Source of the DNA: Planctomycetaceae bacterium
GTDB lineage: Bacteria > Planctomycetota > Planctomycetia > Planctomycetales > Planctomycetaceae
Length of the DNA: 64,000 bases
NCBI GenBank assembly: GCA_018699955.1
Contig: JABISG010000054.1
Location: 62,001-126,000, forward strand
Reading direction: 5' to 3'
In this document: piece by piece, positions 54,226 to 64,000 of the stretch
Layout: every line of letters begins with the position of its first letter
Position numbering within the stretch: position 1 is the first letter of the stretch
Notes under the pieces: model-generated
Databases searched by the model: none
The model's input: only the letters and a program-made list of their open reading frames with translations
Told to the model about the DNA's origin: nothing
Translations under genes and position numbers: made by a program

Positions 54226-55206
54226 CTACGTCAACGGCAACCCGCTTGCCTGCAACACGGCAGTTTGCACGGCCAGATCGTGTTCGTAGGAAAAGTCCGC
54301 TTGCTTCTCGCCACGAACAATGCGGGCCATGTCGGCGGCGTCACCAACATAACGCCGGTACTCGCCGATCTTGACGTCCTGATAACCCTTGACGTATTTG
54401 CTACGTGGTTTGGACAACGCAAAGCGAACGTCGGGCCGATCGAGCGGCTCGATATGGAACGTTCCTTCACTTCCGCAAACAACAAAGTGACGGCGGGCGA
54501 ACCCCTCGACTTCCATCGCGCTCGATTTGACCGTCGCCAATGCCCGCGGATAGGTAAACACCGCCAGCATGTTGTCGAGCAGCTTGTCGCCCAGCGGAGA
54601 GGCATGCTGATTGTACGGGGTGACCAACTCCGGTTTGCCCAGCACGCCGATGACCAAATCGATAATGTGGCAGCCCAATTCAAAGATCGTCCCGCCACGG
54701 TATTCGGCCAGACTTTGCCGAGTGCCGGCCGCAATCACCTTGCTCATAACCGTGTGCACTTCAAACGGTTCGCCAAGGTAGCCCTTCTGGAGAAAGTCGC
54801 GGAGCATGACGACGGCCGGATTGTAGCGGTACATGTAGCCCATTTGCACGAGCAGATGCTTCCGCGCGGCGGCATCGAGAATCCGTTTGAATTGCGGCAA
54901 CGATTCCCCCGCCGGCTTGTCGATATGAACGTGGAGGCCCGCATCGACGCAGGTCTCGGCCGTATCGAGCAGGTCGCGAACACGGGTTTCAACCCCCACA
55001 ACCTGCAGTCCCGGCATATTGAGCAACTGCTCCTGTGTCATCCATTTCAAGTCTTTGTACGCGGCACTCTTCTCGGCTTTCGCCCGCAAGGCCGGATCGG
55101 GTTCGACCACACCAACGACCTCGAAGTCATCCGATTCACGATACACCGACATCTTACTGGCATGAGCATGCCCAACACCGATTTGACCGTACTTGACTTT
55201 GGGCAT
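54226..55206 (-). CDS. Gfo/Idh/MocA family oxidoreductase
   Basis: 326 residues from the ATG at 55206 (GGAG a few bases upstream). The N-terminus is KVKYGQIGVGHAHASKMSVY, a modified GxGxxx Rossmann motif, and HVHIDKPAGESLPQFK has the family Lys in a D-K-P form instead of E-K-P. The C-terminal domain includes YRGGTIFELGCHIIDLVIGV with His and Asp. No signal peptide. It may act on sugars or cyclitols. It lies downstream of the lactonase-fold gene, with the repeat E inverted pair between them. Confidence 0.87.
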   Translation of the reverse strand: MPKVKYGQIGVGHAHASKMSVYRESDDFEVVGVVEPDPALRAKAEKSAAYKDLKWMTQEQLLNMPGLQVVGVETRVRDLLDTAETCVDAGLHVHIDKPAGESLPQFKRILDAAARKHLLVQMGYMYRYNPAVVMLRDFLQKGYLGEPFEVHTVMSKVIAAGTRQSLAEYRGGTIFELGCHIIDLVIGVLGKPELVTPYNQHASPLGDKLLDNMLAVFTYPRALATVKSSAMEVEGFARRHFVVCGSEGTFHIEPLDRPDVRFALSKPRSKYVKGYQDVKIGEYRRYVGDAADMARIVRGEKQADFSYEHDLAVQTAVLQASGLPLT

Positions 55207-55243
55207 GGATGTCTCCTGCACGACGTTGGTTGCAATGGACGAA

Positions 55244-55305
55244 GGGTGCCACTGGCGTGTCGCCAGTACCCACCGCGCTGCACTGGCGACACGCCGGTGG
55301 CACCC
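55244..55305. repeat. Inverted pair of repeat E
   Basis: GGGTGCCACTGGCGTGTCGC then CAGTACCC at 55244-55270 and CACTGGCGACACGCCGGTGG then CACCCC at 55280-55305. Each arm is itself palindromic (CACTGGCG/CGCCAGTG), and the two arms are also inverted copies. Located in the leader of the oxidoreductase gene. Confidence 0.85.
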
Positions 55306-55339
55306 CAAGTCGGCATTCAAAATCTGACGTGAAACAAAA

Positions 55340-56545
55340 CTAACTGTCGTCTTCGGTTTCCATGAACCGAATGCAGACCGGGTTGAACACCTTGATTTCC
55401 GAGCCGGTGGGTGTCAGTTGGCCGGTCTTTTGGTTCACGCGGAACACGACGACGTTGTGCGTGTCCTGGTTGGCCGCCAACGCGAATCGGCCGCTCGGAT
55501 CGAGGTTGAAGTTGCGTGGGGTCTTGCCGCCGGTTGAGACGTGGCCGATCGCTTTCAGCTTGCCGTTCTTCTGGTTGAACTTGAAGATGGCAATAGTGTC
55601 GTGTCCGCGATTGGAGACATAGACGAACTTGCCATTGGGATGCACACGAACTTCGGCGGTGCTAAGCCCCTTGGTGTCGGTCCCCTTGGGCAGCGTCGAA
55701 AGCGTCTGCAGTTCCTTCAATGTGCCGGCTTGGGCATCGTAACGGAAGGCGGTGAGCGCCAACGTAATTTCATTATTTGTGAATGCAAACTTGCCGTTGG
55801 GGTGAAAGGCGAAATGCCTCGGTCCACCACCCGGCTTCACCGAAACCGACGGCGGATCGTTCGGGGTCAGTGTTCCCTTTTTTGCATCGAAGCGGTAGAC
55901 GAGCACTTTGTCCAAACCGAGATCGGCCGCCATCGCGAAACGGTTTCCGGCATCGACGTTGATCGAGTGGGCGTGTGGGCCTTTCTGCCGTTGCGGATTA
56001 ACGCTCGAACCTTCGTGTTGATGGAACGACGAAGCTTTGGCGAGACTGCCGTCTGCTTTTACGGGCAGACAGGCAACGCTGCCGCCACCGTAGTTGGCAA
56101 CCAGAACGTTCTTGCCGGTGGCATCGACGACCAGATGACACGGGCCGGTCCCTTCGGACGATTGCTGGTTGATCAGTTTCAGTTGACCGGTCTTGGGGTT
56201 AACCGCGAACGCGCTCACGCCGCCGGTCTTCTTGCCCTGGAAGTCGTTGATTTCACCGACGGCATACACGAACTTGCGGCTGGGATGAATTGAAACAAAC
56301 GACGGATTGACCAACTTGGCAGCCAACTTCGCTTCGGAAAGTTTTCCGGTTTTCAGGTCGAGTTGGCTGACGTAAACGCCTTCACTTTCCCCACGCGTGT
56401 ACGTGCCGACGTAGACGTGCAGTTTGCCGGCCGCCTGTTTCTTGCCGGACTTGTCGGCCGCCTCGCCAACCTGCGGTGTAAGCAAAAGCGCCGCCAGCGC
56501 GAATGTGGTCACAAGTTGTCGTTCGTGTCTGTCGCTCATCGTCAT
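55340..56545 (-). CDS. Exported lactonase-fold (6-phosphogluconolactonase YbhE-like) protein
   Basis: About 401 residues from the ATG at 56545 (or 56539, which has AGGAG nine bases upstream). A signal peptide (VTTFALAALLLTPQVGEA) is followed by a seven-bladed propeller: KLHVYVGTYTRGESEGVYVS, TGPCHLVVDATGKNVLVANY, HAHSINVDAGNRFAMAADLG, GPRHFAFHPNGKFAFTNNEI, ISTAEVRVHPNGKFVYVSNR. This is the Pgl/muconate lactonizing-like lactonase family. The exported form is common in planctomycetes and likely acts on sugar lactones; the substrate is not shown. Downstream of it is an oxidoreductase on the same strand. Confidence 0.87.
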   Translation of the reverse strand: MTMSDRHERQLVTTFALAALLLTPQVGEAADKSGKKQAAGKLHVYVGTYTRGESEGVYVSQLDLKTGKLSEAKLAAKLVNPSFVSIHPSRKFVYAVGEINDFQGKKTGGVSAFAVNPKTGQLKLINQQSSEGTGPCHLVVDATGKNVLVANYGGGSVACLPVKADGSLAKASSFHQHEGSSVNPQRQKGPHAHSINVDAGNRFAMAADLGLDKVLVYRFDAKKGTLTPNDPPSVSVKPGGGPRHFAFHPNGKFAFTNNEITLALTAFRYDAQAGTLKELQTLSTLPKGTDTKGLSTAEVRVHPNGKFVYVSNRGHDTIAIFKFNQKNGKLKAIGHVSTGGKTPRNFNLDPSGRFALAANQDTHNVVVFRVNQKTGQLTPTGSEIKVFNPVCIRFMETEDDS

Positions 56546-56665
56546 TCGCTCCTCATGGGTTGGTCAATACAGTCTGGTACGGCGATGTGGATATACGCGT
56601 CATTGTCACCGGAACCGAGAGCCGAGGCAAGCAGCAGCCAAGTTGCTGCGAAGAAAACAAGGCAA

Positions 56666-56688
56666 TCGGTGGGCTTACACCCACCGAT
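56666..56688. repeat. Palindromic repeat F, copy 2 (GDPD 3' end)
   Basis: CGGTGGGCTTACACCCACCG: arms CGGTGGG/CCCACCG form a seven-pair hairpin 16 bases beyond the GDPD stop. Compare 6101-6118. Confidence 0.8.
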
Positions 56689-56703
56689 TTGACGCTCTGG
56701 ACT

Positions 56704-57543
56704 CTAGTCACTCGACTCTCGCCCCTTCACCGTCAGCCGCAAGTCAAGCGGGTAATCCGTCAGAACGGCATCGACTTTCGCGGCCGTCACTTTTCTCCAG
56801 TTGTCCGGCTGCTGGCCGGCGACGGTAGCGCCGGCGATGAAGACGCGCTTACCTGCGGCGTGTACGCGCTGGACTTCGTCGGGAGTGGGAATGTATCGCA
56901 CGTAAACCCAGTTGGCGGTCTTGTCTTCCAGCGACGCGGGGAATTCTTTCGCGTTGTTTGCAACGCGGGCTATCTGCGATTTGTTGTCGGCTGCGCGCAA
57001 TCGCTGCCGGACATCGGCGTTGCTGATCGTGCGGCCAATGAATAACAGGCGGTCGAGGATTCTGTGTTTCTCCGCCAGTTTCACCGTGTCGCGTTCGACG
57101 TTGTCATCGTCCGTCTTCAGATCAACTGCGATCAACACAGGAACCTTGGGATACTCGGCGATGAGCGCGAAGACTTCGTCGATGGTTGGAATGCGTTCGC
57201 CGGCGAACGCTGGATCGAACCACGAACCGGCATCGAGTTTCTTGATCGCGGCCAACGTCATCTCGCCCACTCGCCCTTGTCCATTGGTGGTGCGGTTGAC
57301 GGTTGAATCATGAATGCAGACGAGATGGCCGTCGCTGGAGCGTTCCACGTCGATTTCAAAACCGAGACGTAGTTCCAGGCAGGCGCGAAAATTCGCAAGC
57401 GTGTTTTCCGGCGCGTGTTTCAACAGGCCGCGATGAGCGACGATGAGCGGACGCGGTGACGGTGTCGGCTCTCCGGCGCTGAGGATGGAAGCCGAGAGTG
57501 TCAATGAAAGTAACGCGAGAGCGATTATTGCAAACCGTGTCAT
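56704..57543 (-). CDS. Exported glycerophosphodiester phosphodiesterase
   Basis: 279 residues. A signal peptide (about 1-23, IIALALLSLTLSASILSAGE) is followed by the GDPD TIM barrel: RPLIVAHRGLLKHAPENTLA with the first catalytic His, GFEIDVERSSDGHLVCIHDS with Glu, Asp and the second His, TVNRTTNGQGRVGEMTLAAI, then VLIAVDLKTDD with a metal ligand. It hydrolyses glycerophosphodiesters to glycerol 3-phosphate and an alcohol. The last strand region GKRVFIAGATVAGQQPDNW is a little degenerate. Confidence 0.9.
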   Translation of the reverse strand: MTRFAIIALALLSLTLSASILSAGEPTPSPRPLIVAHRGLLKHAPENTLANFRACLELRLGFEIDVERSSDGHLVCIHDSTVNRTTNGQGRVGEMTLAAIKKLDAGSWFDPAFAGERIPTIDEVFALIAEYPKVPVLIAVDLKTDDDNVERDTVKLAEKHRILDRLLFIGRTISNADVRQRLRAADNKSQIARVANNAKEFPASLEDKTANWVYVRYIPTPDEVQRVHAAGKRVFIAGATVAGQQPDNWRKVTAAKVDAVLTDYPLDLRLTVKGRESSD

Positions 57544-57573
57544 TTGGGGGATTCCAATCAGGAGAAGTGGGGA

Positions 57574-57592
57574 ACGCTAGACCGCAAGCGAC
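57574..57592 (+). repeat. Repeat D, degenerate copy
   Basis: AACGCTAGACCGCAAGCGAC, one change from the core GCTAAACCGCAAGCG. It lies upstream of GDPD. Confidence 0.65.
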
Positions 57593-57748
57593 TATCGTGA
57601 TTATGAACCGTCGCTGAGGACGGTTGCAACTCGGGGCTGTTGTGGATACGGGGCGTGACTTATACTCGCCGCGTGAAATGGCGGCGCAGGAATTGTGCTG
57701 AAACGACGCCCTATTCTTCATTGTAAACGTGCAGGAGTGATCGCAGGC

Positions 57749-58417
57749 ATGCACATTTTCACCAAGGAACTCTCAAAGCTGGCCGAAAACGTCGAGCAGG
57801 AGTTCTTCCGCATCGAACGCGAAAACAGTTGGGCCGCGTGCACCATCAACGGATTGATCGCGGGCGCTGCGGTTGGGTTGGTGGCCTGGCTGGTGACGGC
57901 GACGGCATCGGGAGAACAGCAGGAGGGCAACCTGCTTGTATTCGCGTGTCTGGGTTCTTCGTCGGCATCCATCGTCTTCGCGCCGATGGCCAAATCGAAC
58001 AGCCTGCGGACAATCATCATCGCCTACATTGTCGCCTCGCTGGTCTGCGTGGTGCTGTATCCGGTTCGGGACGCATCGTTTTTCCCAATGCCGCTGCAGT
58101 GTTTTCTCGCGGTGACGTTGTCAATTTCAGTCATGCGATTGTGCGATGCGATGCACCCGGCGGCAGTCGGCAGCGCGATGGCGTTTATTGTTTTAGAACG
58201 TAAGGTCGCGCACCTGCTGCTGTTGATGATTGCCATCATCGGGCTGTTGACGTTGGTCAAAATGCTGGCGTACATCTATCTGGAAGAACTTGAGTTTCGG
58301 CAATTCTCCCGCGAGTTCCGCCGTTCGTTCTACGGCAAGGAAGTGCTGATGTCGGTCGAGAGCAACGGCGAAGACGACGATGTGACCGAAGAGGGACAAC
58401 AAGCGACGGGCGAGTGA
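57749..58417 (+). CDS. HPP-family-like membrane protein
   Basis: 222 residues from the ATG at 57749 (AGGAG 11 bases upstream; an ATG or TTG at 57695 is possible). Four to five helices: NGLIAGAAVGLVAWLVTATA, then LLVFACLGSSSASIVFAPMA, TIIIAYIVASLVCVVLYPVR, FLAVTLSISVMRLCDAMHPA and LLLLMIAIIGLLTLVKMLAY. The SISVMRLCDAMHPAAVGSAM region resembles the HPP motif (MHPPAGA) with a second Pro changed to Ala. HPP proteins are integral membrane proteins, some of them nitrite transporters. The C-terminus is an acidic cytoplasmic tail. The gene converges with the small protein at 58423. Confidence 0.78.
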   Translation: MHIFTKELSKLAENVEQEFFRIERENSWAACTINGLIAGAAVGLVAWLVTATASGEQQEGNLLVFACLGSSSASIVFAPMAKSNSLRTIIIAYIVASLVCVVLYPVRDASFFPMPLQCFLAVTLSISVMRLCDAMHPAAVGSAMAFIVLERKVAHLLLLMIAIIGLLTLVKMLAYIYLEELEFRQFSREFRRSFYGKEVLMSVESNGEDDDVTEEGQQATGE

Positions 58418-58422
58418 AACAA

Positions 58423-58701
58423 TCAAACCCAGAAATCGATGTACCAGTTGACGTAGGCGCTAATGTGTTCGCTTCTGTTGCACGCCTCAAGCAGCGGCAG
58501 ATAAAACAGCGAAACTCTGTCGGCGTAGGCAAGCGCCTCTTCGTGCGAGTGGTGCATCGCGTACGATTCATACCACCGCCAATACATCGGCCCGATCGAC
58601 AACACGTACATCGTCAGCGTGAGGAACAAATACACCGCCGCCCGCAGCAAGAGTTGCAGCACGATGTGACGACGACTGGGAGTGGGCGAGGGTTCGTCCA
58701 T
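58423..58701 (-). CDS. Small membrane protein, unknown
   Basis: 92 residues. One strong hydrophobic helix (about 15-40, LQLLLRAAVYLFLTLTMYVL) and a tyrosine-rich remainder (MYWRWYESYAMHHSHEEALA). No family recognised. The stop is five bases from the convergent HPP-like stop, and the gene runs in the same direction as the epimerase 27 bases upstream, so it may be co-transcribed with it. Confidence 0.65.
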   Translation of the reverse strand: MDEPSPTPSRRHIVLQLLLRAAVYLFLTLTMYVLSIGPMYWRWYESYAMHHSHEEALAYADRVSLFYLPLLEACNRSEHISAYVNWYIDFWV

Positions 58702-58728
58702 ACGGTCAGCATAGCGGTTCGCGTCACG

Positions 58729-59742
58729 TCAAACAATCTCTTGTTCGCGAAACCAATCGATTGTCGTCTGCATTCCTGCGGTGAAATCAACGGCCGGATC
58801 ATATCCCAATTCGCGGCGGGCCTTGTCGATACAGAAATCCAAATTCAGCCCCAGGAACTTGATCCGCGCACCAGATAACAACGGCGCTTCGGTCTTGCCG
58901 AGGAGTTTCCAAGTCCCCTCCATCACCGTCGCCAGGAATCGCGCGACTGGAAGCGGCACCTTCTTTGTCGGCACGGTGTAACCGGCTGCTTCGGCAATCG
59001 TTGTGATGAACTCGAGTTTCGAGACCAGCCGAGGGTCGGCGATGTTGTAGATTTGTCCGATGGTCTCATCGCGATCGCAGGCAGCGAAAATCGCGTCAAC
59101 CAGATTACCGACGAACGTGTTGTTCATCAGCTTTTCGCCCGATCCGAGGAATGCAAACTTTCCGCTCTTGAGGCGTTCGAGAATACGGGGCAGCACGGTG
59201 CGGTCGCGCGGCCCGTAAATGAAACCGGGCCGCAGGATCGTCGCGGGAAGCTGTTTCTCGTGAATGTGCTTGACGACAAGTTGTTCTGATTCCACCTTGG
59301 TCAACGTGTATCCGTCGATCCCCGCTGTTGCGGGCAGCTCGGATTCATCCGTTCCATAATGATCTCGGGCTGCGTATACACCGAGCGAGCTGACGTGGAT
59401 GAATCGCTTGAGTGTACCCGATTGCTCGGCCGCTGCGAGCAACGCTTCGAGTCCGCGGACGTTGACTTCGCGATAAGCGTCCACTGGCCCCCAGTCGCCC
59501 ACTTTCGCAGCGCAGTGAATGATGCACGTTACGCCATCAGCCGCACGGCGAAGCGACTCGGGATCGGTCACATCGCCGGTGACCCGCTCGACGTTCGACT
59601 CGTCGAGCAGTTGAGAATCGCTGCCGGGGCGCACAATTACTCGCGTACTAAGTCCCCGTTGAGTTGCCCGCTCGACAACATGGCTGCCCACCAATCCGGT
59701 TGCCCCGGTCACCAGCAGCAGTTGATTTTGGTCTGTCTTCAC
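58729..59742 (-). CDS. NAD-dependent epimerase/dehydratase (3-beta-HSD-like)
   Basis: 337 residues. Extended SDR: LLVTGATGLVGSHVVERATQ (nucleotide motif TGxxGxxG), then EALLAAAEQSGTLKRFIHVS with the active Ser region, and the catalytic Tyr/Lys in DGYTLTKVESEQLV. The C-terminal RLVSKLEFITTIAEAAGYTV and GLNLDFCIDKARRELGYDPA fit the 3-beta-hydroxysteroid dehydrogenase/isomerase-like branch, some of which act on sterols or hopanoid-like lipids. The real substrate is unknown; UDP-sugar epimerisation is an alternative. Confidence 0.87.
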   Translation of the reverse strand: MKTDQNQLLLVTGATGLVGSHVVERATQRGLSTRVIVRPGSDSQLLDESNVERVTGDVTDPESLRRAADGVTCIIHCAAKVGDWGPVDAYREVNVRGLEALLAAAEQSGTLKRFIHVSSLGVYAARDHYGTDESELPATAGIDGYTLTKVESEQLVVKHIHEKQLPATILRPGFIYGPRDRTVLPRILERLKSGKFAFLGSGEKLMNNTFVGNLVDAIFAACDRDETIGQIYNIADPRLVSKLEFITTIAEAAGYTVPTKKVPLPVARFLATVMEGTWKLLGKTEAPLLSGARIKFLGLNLDFCIDKARRELGYDPAVDFTAGMQTTIDWFREQEIV

Positions 59743-59905
59743 AGAATCCCTTCTGTCGTATCTGATCTATTGGTTCGTGGCGAAATGGCTTTGTAACAAA
59801 ATGATCCTTGCGAAATTCTTCGTGCAACCCAAGAATACAGTTTCAGCACGGCCGCTGGCACACGAGTCCATTCCCCCCTGGCCTTGACGGAAGATAGCAA
59901 ACAGC

Positions 59906-61177
<1,272 letters not shown>

Positions 61178-61372
61178 TATTGCGGTTGGGAAATAGGTGC
61201 CGCTGGCATGCCGCCAGTTGGGGTTCGTAGCCCTTGTTCGAATGATCGAGGGGCGATTCATCGGGTTTCGGTCGCGGTGCAACTGATCGAACCGCATGAA
61301 TACGGTCACTACAAACCCACTAGCCGGCACCCGCCGACGGATGATAGCGGGATACGAGAAATGACCGACGCA
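61178..61372. repeat. Intergenic repeats E and A after gltA
   Basis: GGTGCCGCTGGCATGCCGCC then AGTTGG (61196-61220), a degenerate repeat E hairpin, and repeat A copy 4, inverted, TCGAACCGCATGAATACGGT then CACTACAAACCC (61288-61318). Confidence 0.75.
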
Positions 61373-64000
61373 TTACAACGGCCGGTCTTCGGTTGAGATC
61401 CGTTGCCGGGCGCGGTCGAATTTGAGATCGAACAGCGTTTTCAAGCCGTAGAAGCGAATGCGGCTGTGTTCGGGCTGATAGGTGCATTGCACGATGCGGT
61501 CGGGGCGGAGATTGGTTTTCAGGCCGATTGTTTCGCCGGTTGCTTCGTCGATCACTTCGACCAGCAGCGACTGTCGGTTTCCGTTCCAGCGGTCGCGGAC
61601 TCCGCTCATGGTGATGAGGAACGGCAATCGGTATTGCGGCGTCCGCATGACCGAACGTTGTGGCAGTGTCCGCTTCCATTCGAGTTTTGAATGCTCGCGA
61701 TTGATGGCGAGCAGTTCGCCCTGCACGTGAACCGCATCGAGAAATGTGTCGCTGGCGTAGTAACTATAAGTTCGCGAGGGCGGCACGCGGATGGCCCGCT
61801 GCAGGTTGACGAAGTAGCGACCGTTGCCGTTGAAGATTCGCATGTAATTCAGGTTGGCCAGATCGGCCGGGTCCAATTGGAAGTCGAGCCGTTTCTGGTT
61901 GGCGGCCACGTCGAGAATGACCAAGCGACCGGGCGGAAGGATGACGGCCAATTCCTGATTGGGCGTGACGGCCGAATACAAACGGCCCTCGAACGGCTCG
62001 TCGAATTCAATGCGATCGTGCAGCGGGTCCCAAATGCGTATCCGCAATCCCTTTTCTGTCCGGGCAACGTAACACAGCTTGCGGCCGAACACGCGCCGCT
62101 GCTGGTTCACTTCGATATCCAGCCGCCCCGTGCGCAGGATTTCGCCTGTGGCCGATTTGTAAACGGTGTAGGACGAACGGTCGGCTGCAAACAGCACGAG
62201 AACGTTATCGTCGCCGAACAGGCCGGCGTAGGGATCGTTCAGCAGTCCGCCGCGCGGATCGAGATCGGTGCGTTGCCATAAGATGCGACCGCTGCCCGGA
62301 TCGGTCACCACCAGATGTCGGCGGGCCTGAAAACTGCAGAACGATGGCCCGGCCGGACCAACCCGCAGCACCTCTTGTGGCGACGCCAGTCCCTGCGGTT
62401 TGGTTGTCCACAACGGCTGCTTCGCATCGCCACGCAGCAATGAAATCCCATTCACTGCGGCCTGTCCACCCAGCGGCACGAAATGTCCCACATCGGCCAT
62501 GTGCTGTGTCGTGGGATAGGAAACGCCCTGCGGAATGGGGATGTTGGAGACGATGCGACCGGTGTGCCGATCAATGACCGCCAACTTTTCAGTCCCGCTG
62601 CTACCTTTCACCAGGAGTTGAAATGTTGAATTGCCTTTTGTCGGGAATCGCCGACGGTAGCGGCCGTAGGTTTCGGCCAGATGCGGATCGATTTCAGTCC
62701 ACGGTCGCTGGAAAATATCGACGCGTGAGATTTCCCACTCGGGAAGAACGCGTTGTTTGAGGGCGTATGCCGTCAATCCTGACGGTGAAAACTCCGGCAA
62801 CAATTCGCGAGTGGATGTCCCATCTGAGACGTTAACGTCGGCCGACTGTTCTTCAATTTCCTTCAACAGGCCGGCCGCTTCGTGCCACAAACCCAACCGA
62901 TCCCACAGCCCAGCCAGCATAGCCGTCGATTGTAAGGCAACTTCGTGGTCGGGGCTGCGGCGATTGATCAGCAGCAAGAGTTCGGCCTGTTGAAAACGAC
63001 CGGCCGCAATGTACCGCCGTGCCAAATCGTTTCGGATCCGGTCGGCCTGTGGCCATTGGGAATAAACGGTGAGAAAACGTTCGAGCCGGCCCGTGCCGTC
63101 AGCCGCCAATGAGAGCTGCTGCTCTTGATCGATGTGTGCAACGATTTCAGCCAGTTGGGTGTCGCCGAACTGACTTTGTACGCGGCCGACGATACTCCGC
63201 ACCCAACTGGCGGCGGTTACCCGTAACGAAGGATCGCCCACCGTTGGCAATGGTTGATTCAGATTCAGCGCTGAAAAATCACGCGTCGATTGCAGCACGC
63301 CGGAGAAGTCGCCGCGTTTGAGTTGAGCTTCAGCCCGCTGCATGAGATAGCGGCCGCGGCGAACCGGCGTCTTCGACAATTGCGCCAATTGTGCGAACAA
63401 CCCGTTGTTGCCCGATTGGTGGCGGAGTTGCAAATACAGCAATTCTCGCAAAAGTGTCTCGGCCCACTCCACTTCGCTCGGCGGCATCGTTTCGGCGAGA
63501 ACTTCGGTTAATTGAGTTCGGGCGCTGTTCATGTCACCCAACGCCAGATTCAACTCAGCCGCCCGCACTTTCGCTTGTCCGGACAACGGTTGATTCTGGA
63601 AATCGCGTTCGATGGACGAGAGCAGCGGCCCTGCTTGAGGAAACGCAACCAACCGATTCGCACCGGCCGACAGCACCAACTCGCCGACGGCAACAAGATT
63701 GCCCGGATGCCAGTCCCCCGTCCATTGCTGCAATTCATCGGTCTTGGCAAAAACTCTTTCGTTGTCTCGATCAATGTCCGACGTTCGCTCCTCGTCGCGG
63801 TCTTGCCGTGCAATTGTGAATCCGATCTCGCGGCCCGATGAAATATCGAGCGTCGCGATGCGGCCCTCTTCCAACGGCACCAGATAGTTTTCGCCCGCCT
63901 GCACACCGCAGCCCGATGGCATTCCCAATCGCGTCGCCCACAATTCCTGCCCGGTCTTTATCGAAAGACTTCGGCAGAACCGTGACCCGACCGTCAACAC
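61373..64000 (-). CDS. Large PQQ/WD-like propeller protein (5' end outside window)
   Basis: At least 875 residues; the frame is open to the right edge, where the apparent GTG start is probably internal. The N-terminal visible part has PQQ-like blades, SLSIKTGQELWATRLGMPSG, EEGRIATLDISSGREIGF. A helical TPR-like block (about 130-470) is followed by further blades with the 'G.LLW' rhythm: DRHTGRIVSNIPIPQG, DPGSGRILWQRTDLDPRGGL, YKSATGEILRTGRLDIEVNQ, then a C-terminal segment ending AMPRQRISTEDR-like residues. It is likely an exported or envelope-anchored BamB-like propeller. Function unknown. Confidence 0.85.
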   Translation of the reverse strand: MLTVGSRFCRSLSIKTGQELWATRLGMPSGCGVQAGENYLVPLEEGRIATLDISSGREIGFTIARQDRDEERTSDIDRDNERVFAKTDELQQWTGDWHPGNLVAVGELVLSAGANRLVAFPQAGPLLSSIERDFQNQPLSGQAKVRAAELNLALGDMNSARTQLTEVLAETMPPSEVEWAETLLRELLYLQLRHQSGNNGLFAQLAQLSKTPVRRGRYLMQRAEAQLKRGDFSGVLQSTRDFSALNLNQPLPTVGDPSLRVTAASWVRSIVGRVQSQFGDTQLAEIVAHIDQEQQLSLAADGTGRLERFLTVYSQWPQADRIRNDLARRYIAAGRFQQAELLLLINRRSPDHEVALQSTAMLAGLWDRLGLWHEAAGLLKEIEEQSADVNVSDGTSTRELLPEFSPSGLTAYALKQRVLPEWEISRVDIFQRPWTEIDPHLAETYGRYRRRFPTKGNSTFQLLVKGSSGTEKLAVIDRHTGRIVSNIPIPQGVSYPTTQHMADVGHFVPLGGQAAVNGISLLRGDAKQPLWTTKPQGLASPQEVLRVGPAGPSFCSFQARRHLVVTDPGSGRILWQRTDLDPRGGLLNDPYAGLFGDDNVLVLFAADRSSYTVYKSATGEILRTGRLDIEVNQQRRVFGRKLCYVARTEKGLRIRIWDPLHDRIEFDEPFEGRLYSAVTPNQELAVILPPGRLVILDVAANQKRLDFQLDPADLANLNYMRIFNGNGRYFVNLQRAIRVPPSRTYSYYASDTFLDAVHVQGELLAINREHSKLEWKRTLPQRSVMRTPQYRLPFLITMSGVRDRWNGNRQSLLVEVIDEATGETIGLKTNLRPDRIVQCTYQPEHSRIRFYGLKTLFDLKFDRARQRISTEDRPL

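Overview
This window looks like chromosomal DNA of a Planctomycetes bacterium, probably Planctomycetales (inference). It carries planctomycete signature families (a DUF1549 protein with the CX4CH cytochrome motif fused to leucine-rich repeats, a DUF1501 Tat-type protein, DUF1080, several secreted Gfo/Idh/MocA oxidoreductases, a VCBS/FG-GAP protein and a CocE-type hydrolase). GC is moderately high, genes are loosely packed, and palindromic repeats lie at many gene 3' ends. I saw no tRNA, rRNA, CRISPR array, insertion sequence, phage gene or replication origin.

Layout. 1-9.1 kb: LRR/DUF1549 protein (cut by the window edge), small membrane protein, ECF sigma factor with a very large anti-sigma-like partner, class II fructose-bisphosphate aldolase, FAH-family enzyme and a small exported protein. 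9.2-19.3 kb: ABC-2 permease, Gfo/Idh/MocA enzyme, serA, a three-subunit transhydrogenase operon (pntAA-pntAB-pntB), a PrpD-type dehydratase and rpsT. 19.5-24 kb: TPR protein, DUF2752 protein, DUF6263-like exported protein and an FHA-SpoIIE phosphatase. 24.2-35.3 kb: a run of secreted or sugar-metabolism proteins (two Gfo/Idh/MocA, CocE-like hydrolase, FG-GAP protein, ceramidase-like protein, sugar isomerase, DUF1080, DUF1501). 35.6-40.9 kb: zinc-ribbon, CbrC-like and DUF2238 proteins, a class V aminotransferase, an AlkD/AlkC-type protein and hypotheticals. 40.9-50.9 kb: MoeA fused to a periplasmic-binding-like domain, cysD-cysNC sulfate activation, dcd, nth, DUF309-M28 peptidase, mobA and a second moeA. 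51-64 kb: thioredoxin-like protein, archease-rtcB RNA repair pair, Gfo/Idh/MocA, lactonase-fold protein, GDPD, HPP-family membrane protein, NAD-dependent epimerase, gltA and a large PQQ-propeller protein cut by the right edge.

The most interesting item is at 33405-33752 on the minus strand: an ArsC/Spx-like thioredoxin-fold gene whose first redox cysteine codon is an in-frame TGA (motif U-T-S-C). It has a good Shine-Dalgarno/ATG upstream and a SECIS-like hairpin directly downstream of the TGA. Ordinary gene calling would keep only its 75-residue C-terminal part. I read it as a selenoprotein.

The second theme is a set of at least eight families of short palindromic repeats, most placed within a few tens of bases of stop codons. 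Several look like mobile or copied terminators.
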